A stretch of DNA of 64,000 nt, taken from the NCBI GenBank assembly GCA_963971575.1, contig OZ020618.1:46142509-46206508 (forward strand). The letters run 5' to 3'. Below, piece after piece: positions 32,364 to 43,738 of the stretch (positions are counted from its first letter, which is position 1; each line of letters begins with the position of its first letter). Source of the DNA: Liopterus haemorrhoidalis (taxonomy: Eukaryota; Arthropoda; Insecta; Coleoptera; Dytiscidae). A program made the translations under genes and the position numbers. The notes under the pieces were generated by a model, which worked only from the letters and a program-made list of their open reading frames with translations, did no database searches and was not told the origin of the DNA.

Positions 32364-33268
32364 GATGAATATTTTATTCCATATTATAAATACAAAACTA
32401 TAATACATAACAAAGACAACTTCTTCTTCTTCTTTCTTTTCTTCAGCTTTTCCCATTTTCACATGGGGTCGATGTTACCGAGTCTCGCCACCAATAAAAA
32501 ATTGGTTTCCCCCCACCAAGAAAAATTCTGGGACCAGCCCTGTATTAAAGCTGACGTTAGACATATTTAGAAGATAAAATTTATTAGGTAATAATAAGAA
32601 ATAATTATTCTGAACAATTTAAAAAACAAACAAATAAATCTCTAAAACATCCTTGAAAATGAATATATCTCTGTGAGTCTATATATTAATTTTATTGTAA
32701 CTTAAACGTTTTATTTATAAACATAAATTGTGCCAAACTGTTGGAGCAAATTACGTATCGCTGAAAACATAACAAATGCCCATCCGTCGTTGTTGCCTCT
32801 GTGAAAAATAACGCGAGCGACTTGCTAGCCAGAATTAGTTCGAAAATAAATCCACGTATCAGCCATTTAGCATAGTGTGACTGTGATATATTTATATATG
32901 TTTCAAATTATTTGCCTACTTGTCATATGAAATTCAAAACATCGTTTCTGTGTGGTCGCACATAGGAACGCCCTCGATATTTTATAACTGACTTCAGATT
33001 CAATATTTATTAATAATTTAATCACATAAATTTTTGTTTTATGGCGTAATTGTGATTCATAGTTTTAAATTATAATATTAGGTAACGTTTATTTCATTCC
33101 GGGAATTAAGATATGATTACTAGAATGGATTTTATTTAGGTGCCTATAGCAGCGTCGTTGTGGAAAATTATGAACTAATGGGAGAAGGTTGCAATCTTTT
33201 GCAAAAAATTCGGTTCCGACTTTAACTCCTGAATTTTAAAATTTTGTAGTCGACTCCCGACTGTATAA
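32364..33268. other. Unassigned AT-rich stretch
   Basis: Contains a (CTT)n patch at 32420-32440 and no recognisable gene or element end. Confidence 0.55.
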
Positions 33269-33270
33269 TA

Positions 33271-34768
33271 CACACATCGGAAAAGTCTAGGGATATAAAA
33301 AAATATATTAAAATAAAAAGCGCATGGTTTATTTTACGTTTATTGTATTCTATAAATTAAAATACTCAATAAAGAATAGATTACAACAAAGTAAGCTAAA
33401 TGTTATTTATAAAAATAATCAATATTTGAAAAAAATAAATAAATAATTAAATAAATAAATAATGTTCCGATTTATACAGAGAATTGTAAAAATTAAAAAA
33501 AAAAAAAACAAAAACAATTGCTAATCGAGAGTATGACCTCAACGTTGGTTGATCACAGTCCTGCATCTGCGATTCATGGACAAAATAACATTATCGATGT
33601 CTTCTTGAGGTAACTGTGTCCATTTTGCTCTTAGAAGCTCTCTCAATCTAAAATTATCGTGGATGTTATCCATATGTCGAATAATTCTTCTCTTAAGCAT
33701 GTCCCACATATGTTTAATCGGATGTAGATCCGATGACTGTGCTGGCCATGGTATCGCATCAATACTTTTGTTATCCAGCCATTCGCGCAACATGTTGCCG
33801 AGCATTATCCTAGGCAAGATGAAACTGATCACCACCAGCACCACGAAATGGATGCACAGTAGATTGAAGAATATTATCCAAATATTATTGTGCTGTTAAA
33901 AATCCATTGGGAAAAACGAGATCAGTTCTACCGCCAATGATAATCCCCCCCCATGCCATAACAGTACCACCTCAGTAACTGTAAACTTCCTGGACGTGCC
34001 TCAAACGTTCCAAATTACCAGATCTCCATACCCTTGTTCGACGAGAATCTGGATGAATTCCAAATCTGGACTCATCAGTAAACAAAACTGTAGCCCAATA
34101 ATTATCACATCAATATTGAAAATTGTGACACCAGTCTAATCTTGCTCTGCGATTGCCTCTAGAGAGGGGTTGATATCTGGTCGTTGAGATAGAATTTTAG
34201 TTTCGTGAAGACGATTTTGTACAGTATCACGACTAACGGTTATGCGCTCGCTGTAACTCCCTTACTAATTCGGGTGCTGTAATAGTAGGTTGTCTTCTAG
34301 CATTTAAGACCAAAAATGTGTCTTGACCTGCTGTTGTATAGCGACCACGTCCCGGATGTTGTTCGGCTGAACTCCCTGTTGCCCTGTAATGCCTCCATAA
34401 TCGACTGATGACACTTTGAGAAACTCCTATCCGGTGGGCAACATCAACTTGCCTGAAGCCAGCTTGGAGAAGTTCCACCACACGATTCATCTTATGGATA
34501 GTTAAATGCTGTCGCTCCAAAAACACTGCAATTATTAATATAAACGTTTTAAATCGAATTAATATAAAACATGTGATTAACCTACGGATCATGTACTGAA
34601 TAAAATTTGTCTAATTTGTATTTGTTTTGTCTGTTGGTTATTGTTTTACTTGTTTTCCACAGCCAGCTACTCAAAATTGCCTATTTTAATTGAAATACTA
34701 CATTAAATGTACAATAAGCAATATATTTTCATATTTTTCTCAATATTCCTAGACTTTTCCGATGTATG
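33271..34768 (-). mobile_element. Second Tc1-like element
   Basis: 1498 bp bounded by TA (33269-33270, 34769-34770), with inverted termini CA(C/T)ACATCGGAAAAGTCTAG. Encodes a decayed Tc1-type transposase on the minus strand. Distinct in TIR and protein from the element at 29568. Confidence 0.85.
33539..34490 (-). pseudogene. Tc1-like transposase, decayed
   Basis: From the ATG at 34490: MNRVVELLQAGFRQVDVAHR, IGVSQSVISRLWRHYRATGS, then SAEQHPGRGRYTTAGQD and NARRQPTITAPELVRELQRA, the bipartite DNA-binding domain of Tc1-like transposases with its GRGR AT-hook-like linker. The frame is lost at about 34233. The middle (33845-34230) is full of stops but still shows transposase pieces. The C-terminal frame 33539-33844 reads WLDNKSIDAIPWPAQSSDLH, then PIKHMWDMLKRRI, where Tc1 proteins have S-P-D-L-N-P-I-E-H: the catalytic Glu is a Lys here. 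Inactive on several counts. Confidence 0.83.
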
Positions 34769-34960
34769 TAGAATCATTTTTCTTTCATAAAGATGTTTAC
34801 AACTACAATATACGTAATAAATAAAATATATACCCTAATTTTACAAAAATAAACAAATCAAGATACAGTATTAACTAGTACTCTATAAAGTTTATAAATT
34901 CTTTACCGATTTCTGCCAAAGAACTAACTTCAAGACAATTTAAAAACAAAATTCCATTTA

Positions 34961-35132
34961 AAAAAGAATTTACATTGTTGGCTATGGAAAATAAAAGTAA
35001 TGCCAACAGCAAGCTTAAGAATTAATAACTGTCATCACTGTTGTTACTGTCATAAGTTTATATTGTTATATAAAGCTTGCAGTAGACATTATTTTATTTT
35101 TCCATAGCCAACTCTTATGTAATTTCTTTTTG
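34961..35132. repeat. Short inverted-repeat element (MITE-like)
   Basis: AAAAAGAATTTACAT...GTTGGCTATGGAAAA on the left returns inverted at 35085-35132, giving arms of about 45 bp in a 172-bp unit. A target duplication could not be defined. Confidence 0.6.
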
Positions 35133-35314
35133 AACTTGTGGTATAAAACGTAATAAATAAAAACCCAATTTATAGTTTTAATGATTTTTTAATAAAATAT
35201 GTCTCTAAATCAAAAATAATAATTAAATAAATAAAAGTTACTTATGTTGTACAGCAAATTTCTTCAAATAATTTTTTCAGAAATATTAGTTACGAAATAT
35301 ATAAAAAAAAAATT

Positions 35315-35622
35315 GCTGAGGCCACCACAGGACCGACCGCCATCACAAAGTACTTGTTTAATTTATGCTGCTTTATCAAAAAATGTCTCAAATAAAAGTT
35401 GCTAGTTATTGCTTTTATAGCAATTTTTGTAAATAAATTTTTGCTCTGCACGTATACACGGACCGACAGACAGACCGACAGAGACAGACCGACAGACATC
35501 ATGCTAAAAATAGTCAAAACGTTATGTAGGGATCTCAATTCGTGGAGATCCATCGAAATCTCGAAATGTCAAAATCGGTATGATCACAAACCTCCCTTTT
35601 ATATGTTGGCGGTCGATAAAGA
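35315..35622 (-). repeat. GTCY family 2, short copy
   Basis: Starts CCGACCGCCATCACAAAGTA and ends with TTGGCGGTCGATAAAG, so the ends are inverted (ACCGACCGCCA / TGGCGGTCG). The interior has a (GACA/GACC)n core at 35460-35498 flanked by CATGCTAAAAATAGTCAAAA and TGCACGTATACACGG. Compared with 37775-38445 a central part is missing. Confidence 0.75.
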
Positions 35623-35629
35623 CTAGTGA

Positions 35630-36225
35630 TACAGTTGCGTGGTTTACCAAAACTTGATCAAATGGTGGCATTGACGTCAAAATTTTAACCCTCTATTGCA
35701 TGAATTATTACTAATTCAAAAAAAGTGTACGAAAAATTGCTTTTTACTAAAGAATTGTCCGTGTCTAGAAAATATTTATGTTACATAATATTTAAAAAAA
35801 TTTAATTACATTTTTTTTTTTCAAAAAAAAGAATTGTGCCCAATTGGGAACATTATGAACAAAATCAAGTAATGTGCTTATAAAAAAAAATAATTTGATG
35901 AAAATACAATTACAGTCACAGTATGATAGCCATGGATGGATACTGCATAAGAAACGTGTATAAAAATTTCAACTTTTATGTTTTCGAATGAGAACTAAAT
36001 GCAATAGAGGGTTAAATATGAAGTTTCATAAAAATCCGTTTTGCCAAATTCGCTCTACACGTGTCCACAGGCCGACAGAACTACAAACTGACAGACAGAC
36101 TAAGAGACATTATGCTAAATATAGTCAAAACCATATGCAGAGGCCTCAAGACGTATCCATCTAAATATCGATATATCAAAATCGGTATGATTACAATGCC
36201 TCCCTTATACATGTGGCATTCTGTA
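35630..36225 (-). repeat. GTCY family 2 copy split by a piggyBac-type MITE
   Basis: TTGATCAAATGGTGGCATTG ... TTAA[MITE]TTAAATATGAAGTTTCAT ... (GACA)n ... TATGCTAAATATAGTCAAAA ... AAAATCGGTATGATTACAAT. The copy at 59525-59772 shows the uninterrupted site with a single TTAA. Confidence 0.78.
35689..36011. mobile_element. piggyBac-type MITE
   Basis: 323 bp flanked on both sides by TTAA (35685-35688, 36012-36015) with inverted termini CCCTCTATTGCAT. TTAA targeting with a CCC-starting terminus is characteristic of piggyBac elements. No coding capacity. Confidence 0.85.
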
Positions 36226-36229
36226 AAAA

Positions 36230-36868
36230 GGAAGACGGATCAACGGATCGTAAGACCGGGATACACTTTAAATCCGCTTCACGCCGGTCTTATCTTCCTC
36301 TGCAGGATTTAATTTTGCCCGATCTGTCCATAATATCCTCAATAAACATCGATAAACTGGGCAATATTTCTATATTTAAATATGGCATAGTACATCAGAT
36401 ATTAACAAATAATTTCATAAGAAAACGGTAAATTATCTAAATAGTGATATAACATCCCGTTTTAGATACTAGTTTTTTATATGACACCTCGTTCAGATTT
36501 AATAGATTCTATTTAAAAATGCCACTATAAAAATTTAATAGGACATGAAATATTTTACTACCATGGACAAGAATCTAAATTTATGCATCATTATTTTAAA
36601 AAGACAATAATTTCCTATGTTTATTTTATTTTATTGCTTTTTTCCATTCCAATCACGAACACAATTTTACTAATTACTTTTTTATATGTCATTAAAACCA
36701 TGTAAGTAGATACTTGTACATGCATATCACAAAGAATAAATTAATTTTTTAAAACCAATAATGCTATTAAATAAATTATATTTTGATCTTAAGTTACTAA
36801 ATACATCAACACCTTCGATAGCGCGTTTCTTCTTTTCCTATCCTAACGAATATTAGATTTCATTAGGA
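36230..36868. other. Unassigned AT-rich stretch
   Basis: No recognised gene or terminus. Confidence 0.55.
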
Positions 36869-36871
36869 TTG

Positions 36872-37760
36872 CGAGGGCTATCTTTTAAGTTTTTACAAAA
36901 ACTAAGAAAGAAAAAGTCTTTTGGAAGTTGCTCATGCCTGCTCTAAAGGAATGGTTGCGACATGTCTAGTACAACCGAAGAAACAACCGATCATTTTCTT
37001 GGAACTGCTTCTAGAACGAACAACTTTTGTGGGTTTCGGTTCACCTTGGAAGACCCAAACAATGGATTGTTGCTTAGTTTCCGGTTCGTATCAATAAATC
37101 CAAGTTTCATCACCTGTAACGATGTTGTATACGGATTTTGCAGTGCCTAGGTTGAATTTTTTTAGCATTCTCTTACACCAATCAACACTAGCCTTTTTTT
37201 GAGCTTCGGTTAAATTATACGGAATCCATCGGGAAGAGAACTTTTTTACAGCTAAATGTTCATGCCAAATCGAATGTATTGCAGTATGCAATATGCCAAA
37301 GGATGCCTCTATCTCACAGTAAGGCACATGCTGATCTTCTTTAATCATTTTGCGCACAGCAACGATGTTTTTTTTGAATCACTATCGATTTTGGTCGACC
37401 TTCACGAAATTCATCACTGATGGACGCACGATCACGTCGAAATTCTGCAAACCAATTGTAAACAGTCTTTTCTAATGGTGTTTCATTACCAAAAGTTGAA
37501 CGAAGTGAATCTATGCATTTTTGTTGAGTTAGGCCTTTTCTAAAATCGTAAAAAATCATCCAACGAAAACCTTTACGAGTAATATCCATTCTTTCACAAA
37601 CTTGTTTTTTTTAACGCTCATTGTGAACAAACTACTCGGTCAATTTATATGCTGCGACTGATTCCACAATAACAAATGTCAAATTTTACGAATAAAGTAA
37701 TGACACATTTCAATGTTGCCATCTAGTAGTCGTTTGTAAAAACATAAAAGGTAACCCTCG
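36872..37760 (-). mobile_element. Mariner (SETMAR-like group), internally deleted
   Basis: Right end ...AAAGGTAACCCTCG|TA (37761-37762), left end CGAGGGCTATCTTTTAAG at 36872. The TA expected at the left is mutated to TG. The 889-bp length is short of the 1273 bp of the sister copy at 57117-58389, because the distal part of the transposase is deleted and the protein runs straight into the 3' terminal region. Confidence 0.85.
36955..37589 (-). pseudogene. Mariner transposase, truncated
   Basis: Reads MDITRKGFRWMIFYDFRKGL, TQQKCIDSLRSTFGNETPLE and VYNWFAEFRRDRAS, then GRPKS, a frameshift at about 37345-37357, and RKMIKEDQHVPYCEIEASFG. It continues through HEHLAVKKFSSRWIPYNLTE to SVYNIVTGDETWIYSYEPET with the first catalytic Asp (GDE) intact, and KPTKVVRSRSSSKKMIG. 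The second and third Asp motifs are deleted. The family is the mariner lineage that gave rise to SETMAR in primates. Confidence 0.85.
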
Positions 37761-37774
37761 TATAATTTTTTACC

Positions 37775-38445
37775 GACCGCCAACAAATATATTAGCGAAC
37801 GCCAACATATATAAGGAAGGTATTGTGATCATACCGATTTTGACATTTCGAGATTTCGATGGATCTTCTCGAATTGAGGTCCCTGCATAACGTTTTGACT
37901 ATTTTTAGCATGATGTCTCTCTGTCTATTTGTCTGTCTGTCTGTCGGTCGGTCGGTCTGTCCGTCAGTACGTCTATCCGTCTGTCCGTCCGTCTGTCTGT
38001 GTACACGTGCAGAGCAAATTTGGCTAAAAGAATTTTTATGAAACTTCATATTTAAGCTTTTGACATCAATGGCATGAGTTGATCAACTTTTAGTAAAAAT
38101 TGGTTAACTAGAAATGGGAGTTTACTCATGTCGATTTTAAGATTTTTGTGAATAATTAACAACAGAAAAATATTTCGAAAAAATGTATTTAACAAAAGTT
38201 GTCATAAAAGCAATAACTAACAACTTTTATTTGAAAAATTTTTTGATAAAACTTAATATATATAAAATTTTTCGAATTTAGTATGTATTTTTTCATACTT
38301 ATATGCAACGTTTCCATGGTCATGATAAATATTATCTCTGTTAGAAAATATTGGGCCAAGTTATTTCTACTCTGCTGCTAGAATGTATTTTATACAAATA
38401 TTTTGTGATGGAGGTCGGCCCTGTGGTGGCCACAGCTGATTTTTT
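37775..38445 (+). repeat. GTCY family 2, longest copy
   Basis: Begins TACCGACCGCCAACA just after the mariner. The core at 37915-38000 is (GTCT/GTCG/GTCC)n. It then runs ACACGTGCAGAGCAAATTTG, ATGAAACTTCATATTTAAGC, TTGACATCAATGGCATGAG, AATAACTAACAACTTTTATT and the terminal part shared with 18165-18365, ending GTGATGGAGGTCGGCCCTGT and GGTGGCCACAGCTG. The two ends carry inverted CCGACC(G/T)CCA. About 670 bp. No coding frame; the 60-85-codon frames across the GTCY core are artefacts of the repeat. Confidence 0.78.
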
Positions 38446-38449
38446 TTAA

Positions 38450-39190
38450 ATGGAACATTGCGGTAACAAATTTTCACCATATTTAAGCTACGCTGCTGAC
38501 TAGAATTATAATCTACCCCCATTGTTCTAATAGATTAGCATCATGTTGGTCTAATAGTCAAAGCTATTTAACTCTACAATCCTCTACTAATATTTATGGG
38601 TAACAATGTGTGAATTTAGTACACATGTACCCATAAAATGACATGTTGAAAGATAGTTTTGAGTGAAGAAAAGTAGCGTGCTAACCTAGACAGGTGTATG
38701 AATTTCAAGTAATGACACGAAGGTCCGAATATATGAATGATTATGTGAGAAACCAAGTGTTTTTCTCACAAACACATGTACCAACTCGTATGTCCGATAA
38801 ATAATATATTGAAGAATAAAAGAAACACTAATTGATATAAATACAGACAGCTGCTATTATGCTTTATTATCTTTAATAAAAATGTTAATATTATTTTTAT
38901 GAAATTAGAGGGTTTAATTAACGGATATCTCGAGGCGGAATGAAATTGTGATATAGAAACAAGTGACTTGCAAAAGTAATTGGATATATAACGTTATAAT
39001 TGAAACAACACTCTTGTTCTCTGTATTTTGATTTTATCTTACTTATATTAAAATTAAATCTTTTCAATAATTTATTAATAAACTAGCTGGAGTACCGGTA
39101 CTTCGTACAGTTTTTGTAATGTATATTTTGCTGTAACTTAAATGAGGAGATATTTCAGTTTCAAGTAGAACACAATATATTCGTTTCTTT
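38450..39190. other. Unassigned AT-rich stretch
   Basis: No recognised gene or terminus. Confidence 0.55.
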
Positions 39191-39194
39191 ATCC

Positions 39195-39400
39195 TTAACT
39201 ACTTTTTTAGGGTTTTGTAGGTATGACCACCAAAAAACCCTTATAACGTCACTCATGTGTCTGTCTGTCTGTACCGTAGAAATTGTAGCCAAACGGCTGA
39301 ACATAGAAAGTTTAAATTTGGTATACTTGTACAACTTTTTGACCTACATATAGCAAAACTATAGAGAATTTAAAAAAAAAACAGCGCCAGATATATATAA
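39195..39400 (+). repeat. GTCY family 1, copy 1
   Basis: TTTAGGGTTTTGTAGGTATG, CCAAAAAACCCTTATAACGT, (GTCT)n at 39261-39276, then TTGTAGCCAAACGGCTGAAC. Shares both flanks with 49310-49495 (inverted) and one with 53120-53200. Confidence 0.72.
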
Positions 39401-39413
39401 ACAAATATGTATT

Positions 39414-39475
39414 TAACCCTTTAACTACGGCTGTCGTCAATAGACGACACAACTAAACTTTCTGGTACAGGTGTC
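39414..39475 (+). mobile_element. Possible piggyBac-like terminus
   Basis: TTAACCCTTTAACTACGGCT followed by GTCGTCAATAGACGACA, a 7-bp hairpin (GTCGTCA / GACGAC). TTAA + CCC suggests piggyBac, but the matching right end was not found. Confidence 0.35.
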
Positions 39476-39547
39476 GCTCATTGACAATTTTTTTTTTTTT
39501 TTGTTATAAGCTATGAATCATATATATTATGCAGCTATATATAGTCT

Positions 39548-39746
39548 AATGGTTAAAATATTTTCAGATATTTTTACCAGTTATCAGGACAACATTTTAA
39601 TGTGTTGATATATCCTCTATATGTGCCAATAATACTGACTTCCTCCTGAATAATTCCTGAATTATTAGCAAACATAAAGGAACTATCAACACATTAAAAT
39701 GTTGTCCTAATAACTGGTAAAAATATATGAGAATATTTTAACCATT
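39548..39746. repeat. Foldback MITE with about 62-bp arms
   Basis: AATGGTTAAAATATT, TTTTTACCAGTTAT and CAGGACAACATTTTAATGTG on the left return inverted at 39683-39746 with a few mismatches. The loop is about 70 bp. No target duplication could be assigned. Confidence 0.72.
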
Positions 39747-39756
39747 TTCGAAAGAA

Positions 39757-40862
39757 TAGTTTTCGGCCACCATTAGAATCGTATTAAGTGTGTAGTAATA
39801 ATCTATATTATTTTGTCAAAACTGCTATATACTACTCTTTTGGATGGAGAGCCACTTCACTGTCGTGTAATGAATCTCACTGCTATGTAAATAATACATG
39901 TAATTATTTTTTTTCGGGCAAAATACAATCTTATGTGTAGCAAATCTTTAAATTAACTAAATTTTAAAAATCTACGACCTCAATATACCCGAAATTGATA
40001 TACAATACAGGTGCTGCAAACAAACCTAAGCAAATTGATGCATTCCGTATATGCATGGAGTATCTTACTTAAATGTCATAATTTACAGTCGTTCCGGCCG
40101 GATATGTAATTTTTTTTATTTCATTTCGGGCAAAATCCGAATAAAAACAAGTCATATCCCATTTTTTATTTCATTTTTGTAATTTACAGGTCCGATTTGG
40201 TCGAAAACGATATAAAGAGTGTCAAAATAATACAAAGTTGAGACTTTACACATTTCGGCCACTACCTTAATTTTGGCGCCCCGCAGAGAAAAATTCCGCA
40301 CATATTCTTGTAGCCAAGGATATGCCCTACAGATTTAGGAAGAATTGAAACAAAATATTAATATACGCAGATTTGCAGTGATAGAGAATATCATCATGTC
40401 TCGAATTTGGGAAAAAAATCTATCAAAATTTAAAATTTTCGCCATTTTGATAACAGATTCGTAATTACGGCATTAAGTTAATAGAAAACGGGCCATAATA
40501 CGAAATTCGTTAGCCATTTCGGAAATCACTTTTTTGCGTCTGAGAATGAATTATGGGCGGTATCTTGTAAACTAAGTGACGGAAATTCGCATACGATGCG
40601 GCAAATTGTAGCGAAAGGTCCATTGTACAAATATGTATTTAGCTATTTTGATGTATTATAAGAATTAGTTATCGTTATCGTAATTGGCGCGCTAGTTTCG
40701 CCGCCATCTTGAATTTGCCTCGATTCACAAATAGGTGCTGCGGGTCAAAATGATTTAATTTTTATAAGAAACACGTGTGCCAAATGGCATTCCATTATCA
40801 TCAAGTGCAGTATCTTTCGACGTAGGCACCAGACTATATAATAAACATATATACATGAAATT
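39757..40862. other. Unassigned stretch
   Basis: AT-rich with isolated GC-richer words (GGCGCCCCGCAGAG near 40275). No gene recognised. Confidence 0.5.
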
Positions 40863-40865
40863 TTA

Positions 40866-40905
40866 ACCCTTTACTGCATGAATTTTTGTTTTTGGTTGAA
40901 ATAAT
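40866..40905 (+). mobile_element. Solo end of the piggyBac-type MITE family
   Basis: TTAACCCTTTACTGCATGAA resembles the left end of the MITE at 35689 (TTAACCCTCTATTGCATGAA). The right end is not visible downstream. Confidence 0.5.
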
Positions 40906-40937
40906 TCATGGACATTAGGAATTGGTTTTTAGGAAGG

Positions 40938-41725
40938 CCCCAAATTTTTTCTAGACTAAATAAACTACACAGAATCCAAAAATTCTAACCTCAAGTCGTT
41001 TTCCCTAACCGTTTTAGAGTGGTGATTTTTTTTATTTCACAATTTTCAAAAAAGATGTAAGTTATGCCATTCAAAAAATTATCTTAATCTCAAAATGTGT
41101 GATACGATTAAAGCCCCAAATTCTTCTAAATATACTATAGATAATCCAAAAATTTTAACCGCAGGTCGCTATCTCTAACCGTTTCTGACTTGTACTTTTT
41201 TTAAATAACAATTTTCACAAATGATGTAAATTATGCCATTAAAAAGTTGTAATCTCAAAACTCGTGATACGATGAAATTCCCAAATTATTTCTAGATTAA
41301 ATGAGCTAGGAAGAATCCAAACATTTTAACCACAGGTCGCTATTTCTAACCGTTTTTGACTCGTGCTTTTTTTCAATTTTCACAAATAAATTATGCTATG
41401 AAAAAAAATTTAATCTTAAAACTCGTGATACGGTTAAATCCCCAAATTATTTCTAAATTAATTGAGCTACGAAGGATCCAAAAATTTTAACCACAGGAGT
41501 TGTTTTTTTAATTCACAATTTTCACAAATAATGTAAATTATGCTATTAAAAACTTGTCGTAATTTCAAAATACGTAATATGATTAAAGCCCCAAATTTTT
41601 TCTAGATTAAATAAACTACGGAGAATTAAAAAATTCTAGCTGGGTCGCTATCTCTATCCACTTTTGAATTGTGCTTTGTTTTAATTCAAAAATTTCACAA
41701 ATATTGTAAATTATGCAATTAAGAA
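40938..41725. repeat. Decayed tandem array, 150-176-bp units
   Basis: Five units whose (C)CCCAAAT... start points lie near 40938, 41115, 41280, 41441 and 41590. Each contains CCAAATT(A/T)TTTCTA(G/A)ATTAAAT, AATCCAAAAATTTTAACC, a (G)GTCGCTATCTCTAACCGTTT-like segment and ACAATTTTCACAAAT-ATGTAAATTATGC. Units shorten left to right (176, 165, 161, 149 bp). Confidence 0.82.
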
Positions 41726-41728
41726 AAG

Positions 41729-42187
41729 TATTTTGCATATTTTCAATCAACAATAACCTACGGCCTTGAACTATGGGGTGCTTCTTCTGGCTTGCAGAGG
41801 ATTTTCATAATACAGAAACGGGTCATTAGAATAATGGCTGCTATTAAACCACGCAAGCCAATTTTTAAACAATTAAAAATTTTGACAGTCCCGTCTCTAT
41901 ATATATTGAGTATCATAATGTTTATTAAGGAAAACGAAAACAGCATCCTAAAACATTGTGAAATACATAATCACAACACGAGAGGGAAGGATCTATTTTC
42001 TATATCGAGGTATAAATATAGCTCGACGGGAAATCTGCCACTAATTAAGGGTATAGATCTCTATAATAATCTGCCTGTAGCGCTTAAAAAGTTAAATATT
42101 TATCAATTTAGAAAAAAATTGAAAAACATTTTAATAGAGGGAGCATTTTATAACATAATGGAGTTCAAAACATTCAAAATTTTGTAA
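41729..42187 (+). pseudogene. LINE A C-terminal protein fragment
   Basis: An open frame reading STITYGLELWGASSGLQRIF, IIQKRVIRIMAAIKPRKPIF, KQLKILTVPSLYILSIIMFI, HNHNTRGKD and IDLYNNLPVALKK-LNIYQFRKKLKNIL, ending in TAA at 42187. It aligns along its whole length with the C-terminal part of the LINE at 12600-13090 (SIMSYGLLLWGGTPQ, HCKPIFKKLKILTF, HNHNIRSK, IYNHLPEGLRQ, FKKKFKNILLE). The RT catalytic domain is missing. No stop interrupts the 150 or so codons. Confidence 0.8.
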
Positions 42188-42260
42188 AATTTTTGTAAAA
42201 CTTTTGTAAAACTTTTGTAAAAATTTTGTAAATGTAACTTGACTTAAGTTTCTGTATATC

Positions 42261-43738
42261 TTTTTATTTATTTATTTATTTATATAAGAGACACAGCAGA
42301 AGCCGAGGCTTGTAACGCTGTGTATAAATAACAAAATACAATATTAAACATACATAAACTCAAAGTAACAATAATAATTATAGCGTGAAAAGAAAAAAGA
42401 AATACAAAAAATAAATTTGAGAACAGAGAAGACAATCAGTAAAAATAAAACAAATAATTCAAAAAAATAATACAAAAAAAATACACTTTGGTAATAACAG
42501 ACACTGAAAAAAAAAAACATTTGTACATTTTATCAATTACATAGTAAAAACTGATCTAGTCTATTTTTGAATACATTAATACTAGATGCTGACACAACAT
42601 CACATGAGAGAGAATTCCACCGATCAAAAATTCTATTAGTAAAGAAGTTCATATGACTGTTGCGAAATGAAGGATTTTTTTTTAACTTAAACTGGTGACC
42701 ACGAAGTCTGGTATCACAGTTAATACTGTAGATGTTAGACAAATCGCACTGAAAAGCACCACTCACAACACGGAACATATTAATTAAATCACCACGTTCA
42801 CGTCGCGCTTTCAGGGTGGTCAACTTTAACTGTCTCAGACGTTCTTCATATGGTAGAAAACCAAAGCCTAGAGGAAGACGGGTAGCGCGTCTTTGAACAG
42901 ATTCCAGCAACTGAATGTCGCGCACTAATAACGGAGACCACACTGGTATCGCAAACTCAAGATGAGGCCGAATGTATGTCTTGTATAGGGTAGTTAACAT
43001 CCTGGGGGTTGGCCGATAGAAAGCTTTCCTTATCAAAAACAACATAGAGTTGGCTTTTCTAACAGATTTAGTTACTTGTTTGGTCCATCCAAGGTCAGAA
43101 GTGATAGTAATACCCAAGTCAACGTGTTCATCAACTGATTTAATATATCGGTTATTGATTAGGTATTGTTTACGGGGGTTTTTGGTGCCAATGTGTAAGA
43201 CAACAGTTTTGTCCTCATTTAAAGGGATTAGCCAGATTTTAGCCCACTCGTTGATGTTATTCAAATCAGCTTGAATCAGATGGTAGTTGCAGATCGGGTC
43301 ATTGTAAAATTTTCCATCATCAGCAAAAAATAGTTTCGGAGAAGATATAGACTGAATAAGGTCAATTGTGAAAACTAAGAAGAGAAGAGGACCGAGCACC
43401 GAACCTTGTGGAACCCCACTTAACACAGCATATTGTTTCGAAACATGATCGGCAATTTTCACTTGAAAGGTTAAGTCGGTTAAAAATGCTCCGATCCATT
43501 TCAGCAGTTTTCCACGAACCCCATAGTGTTCCAGTTTGAGCAGGAGTCTTTTTATAGCTACTTTATCAAAAGCCTTACAAAAATCCAGATAAATGACATC
43601 AACTGAAACTCCCATATTAATAGATGTTATCCAGTCGTATGTAGCGTTAAGCAAATTAGTGGTCACTGATCGGCCAGGAAGGAACCCATGCTGTTCGTTG
43701 GGTATTACACCATTTTCAGAAAGAAACTTTCTGAAAAA
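42261..43738 (-). mobile_element. CR1-like LINE B, 5'-truncated, inserted in LINE A
   Basis: Minus-strand LINE with a (TAAA)n tail (ATTT repeats at 42265-42284 on the plus strand), a 250-bp 3' UTR and a continuous reverse-transcriptase frame. It begins abruptly at about 43738 inside the RT domain. It splits the 3' UTR of LINE A, so it is younger. The clean frame indicates a recent insertion. No target duplication of useful length was seen. Confidence 0.85.
42533..43736 (-). CDS. CR1-like reverse transcriptase (partial, open)
   Basis: About 400 codons without a stop, starting inside the RT domain: RKFLSENGVIPNEQHGFLPG, VDVIYLDFCKAFDKVAIKRL (the first Asp block, Y-L-D-F-x-K-A-F-D), VLSGVPQGSVLGPLLFLVFT, KLFFADDGKFYND (the catalytic FADD) and YRPTPRMLTTLYKTYIRPHL. 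It continues EFAIPVWSPLLVRDIQLLES, VQRRATR and RRERGDLINMFRVV, ending FDRWNSLSCDVVSASSINVF, KNRLDQFLLCN and a stop. This is the RT plus C-terminal region common in CR1/Rex-like LINEs. The endonuclease and ORF1 are missing through 5' truncation, so it cannot be autonomous. All key RT residues seen are intact. Confidence 0.88.

Noticed and set aside
37792..38049. Open frames across the GTCY core (also 35399-35626 and 8261-8443)
   Set aside because: Tetranucleotide repeats lacking stops produce long frames by chance (runs of Cys-Leu-Ser-Val or Thr-Asp-Arg-Gln). No protein motif, and the frames differ between copies.
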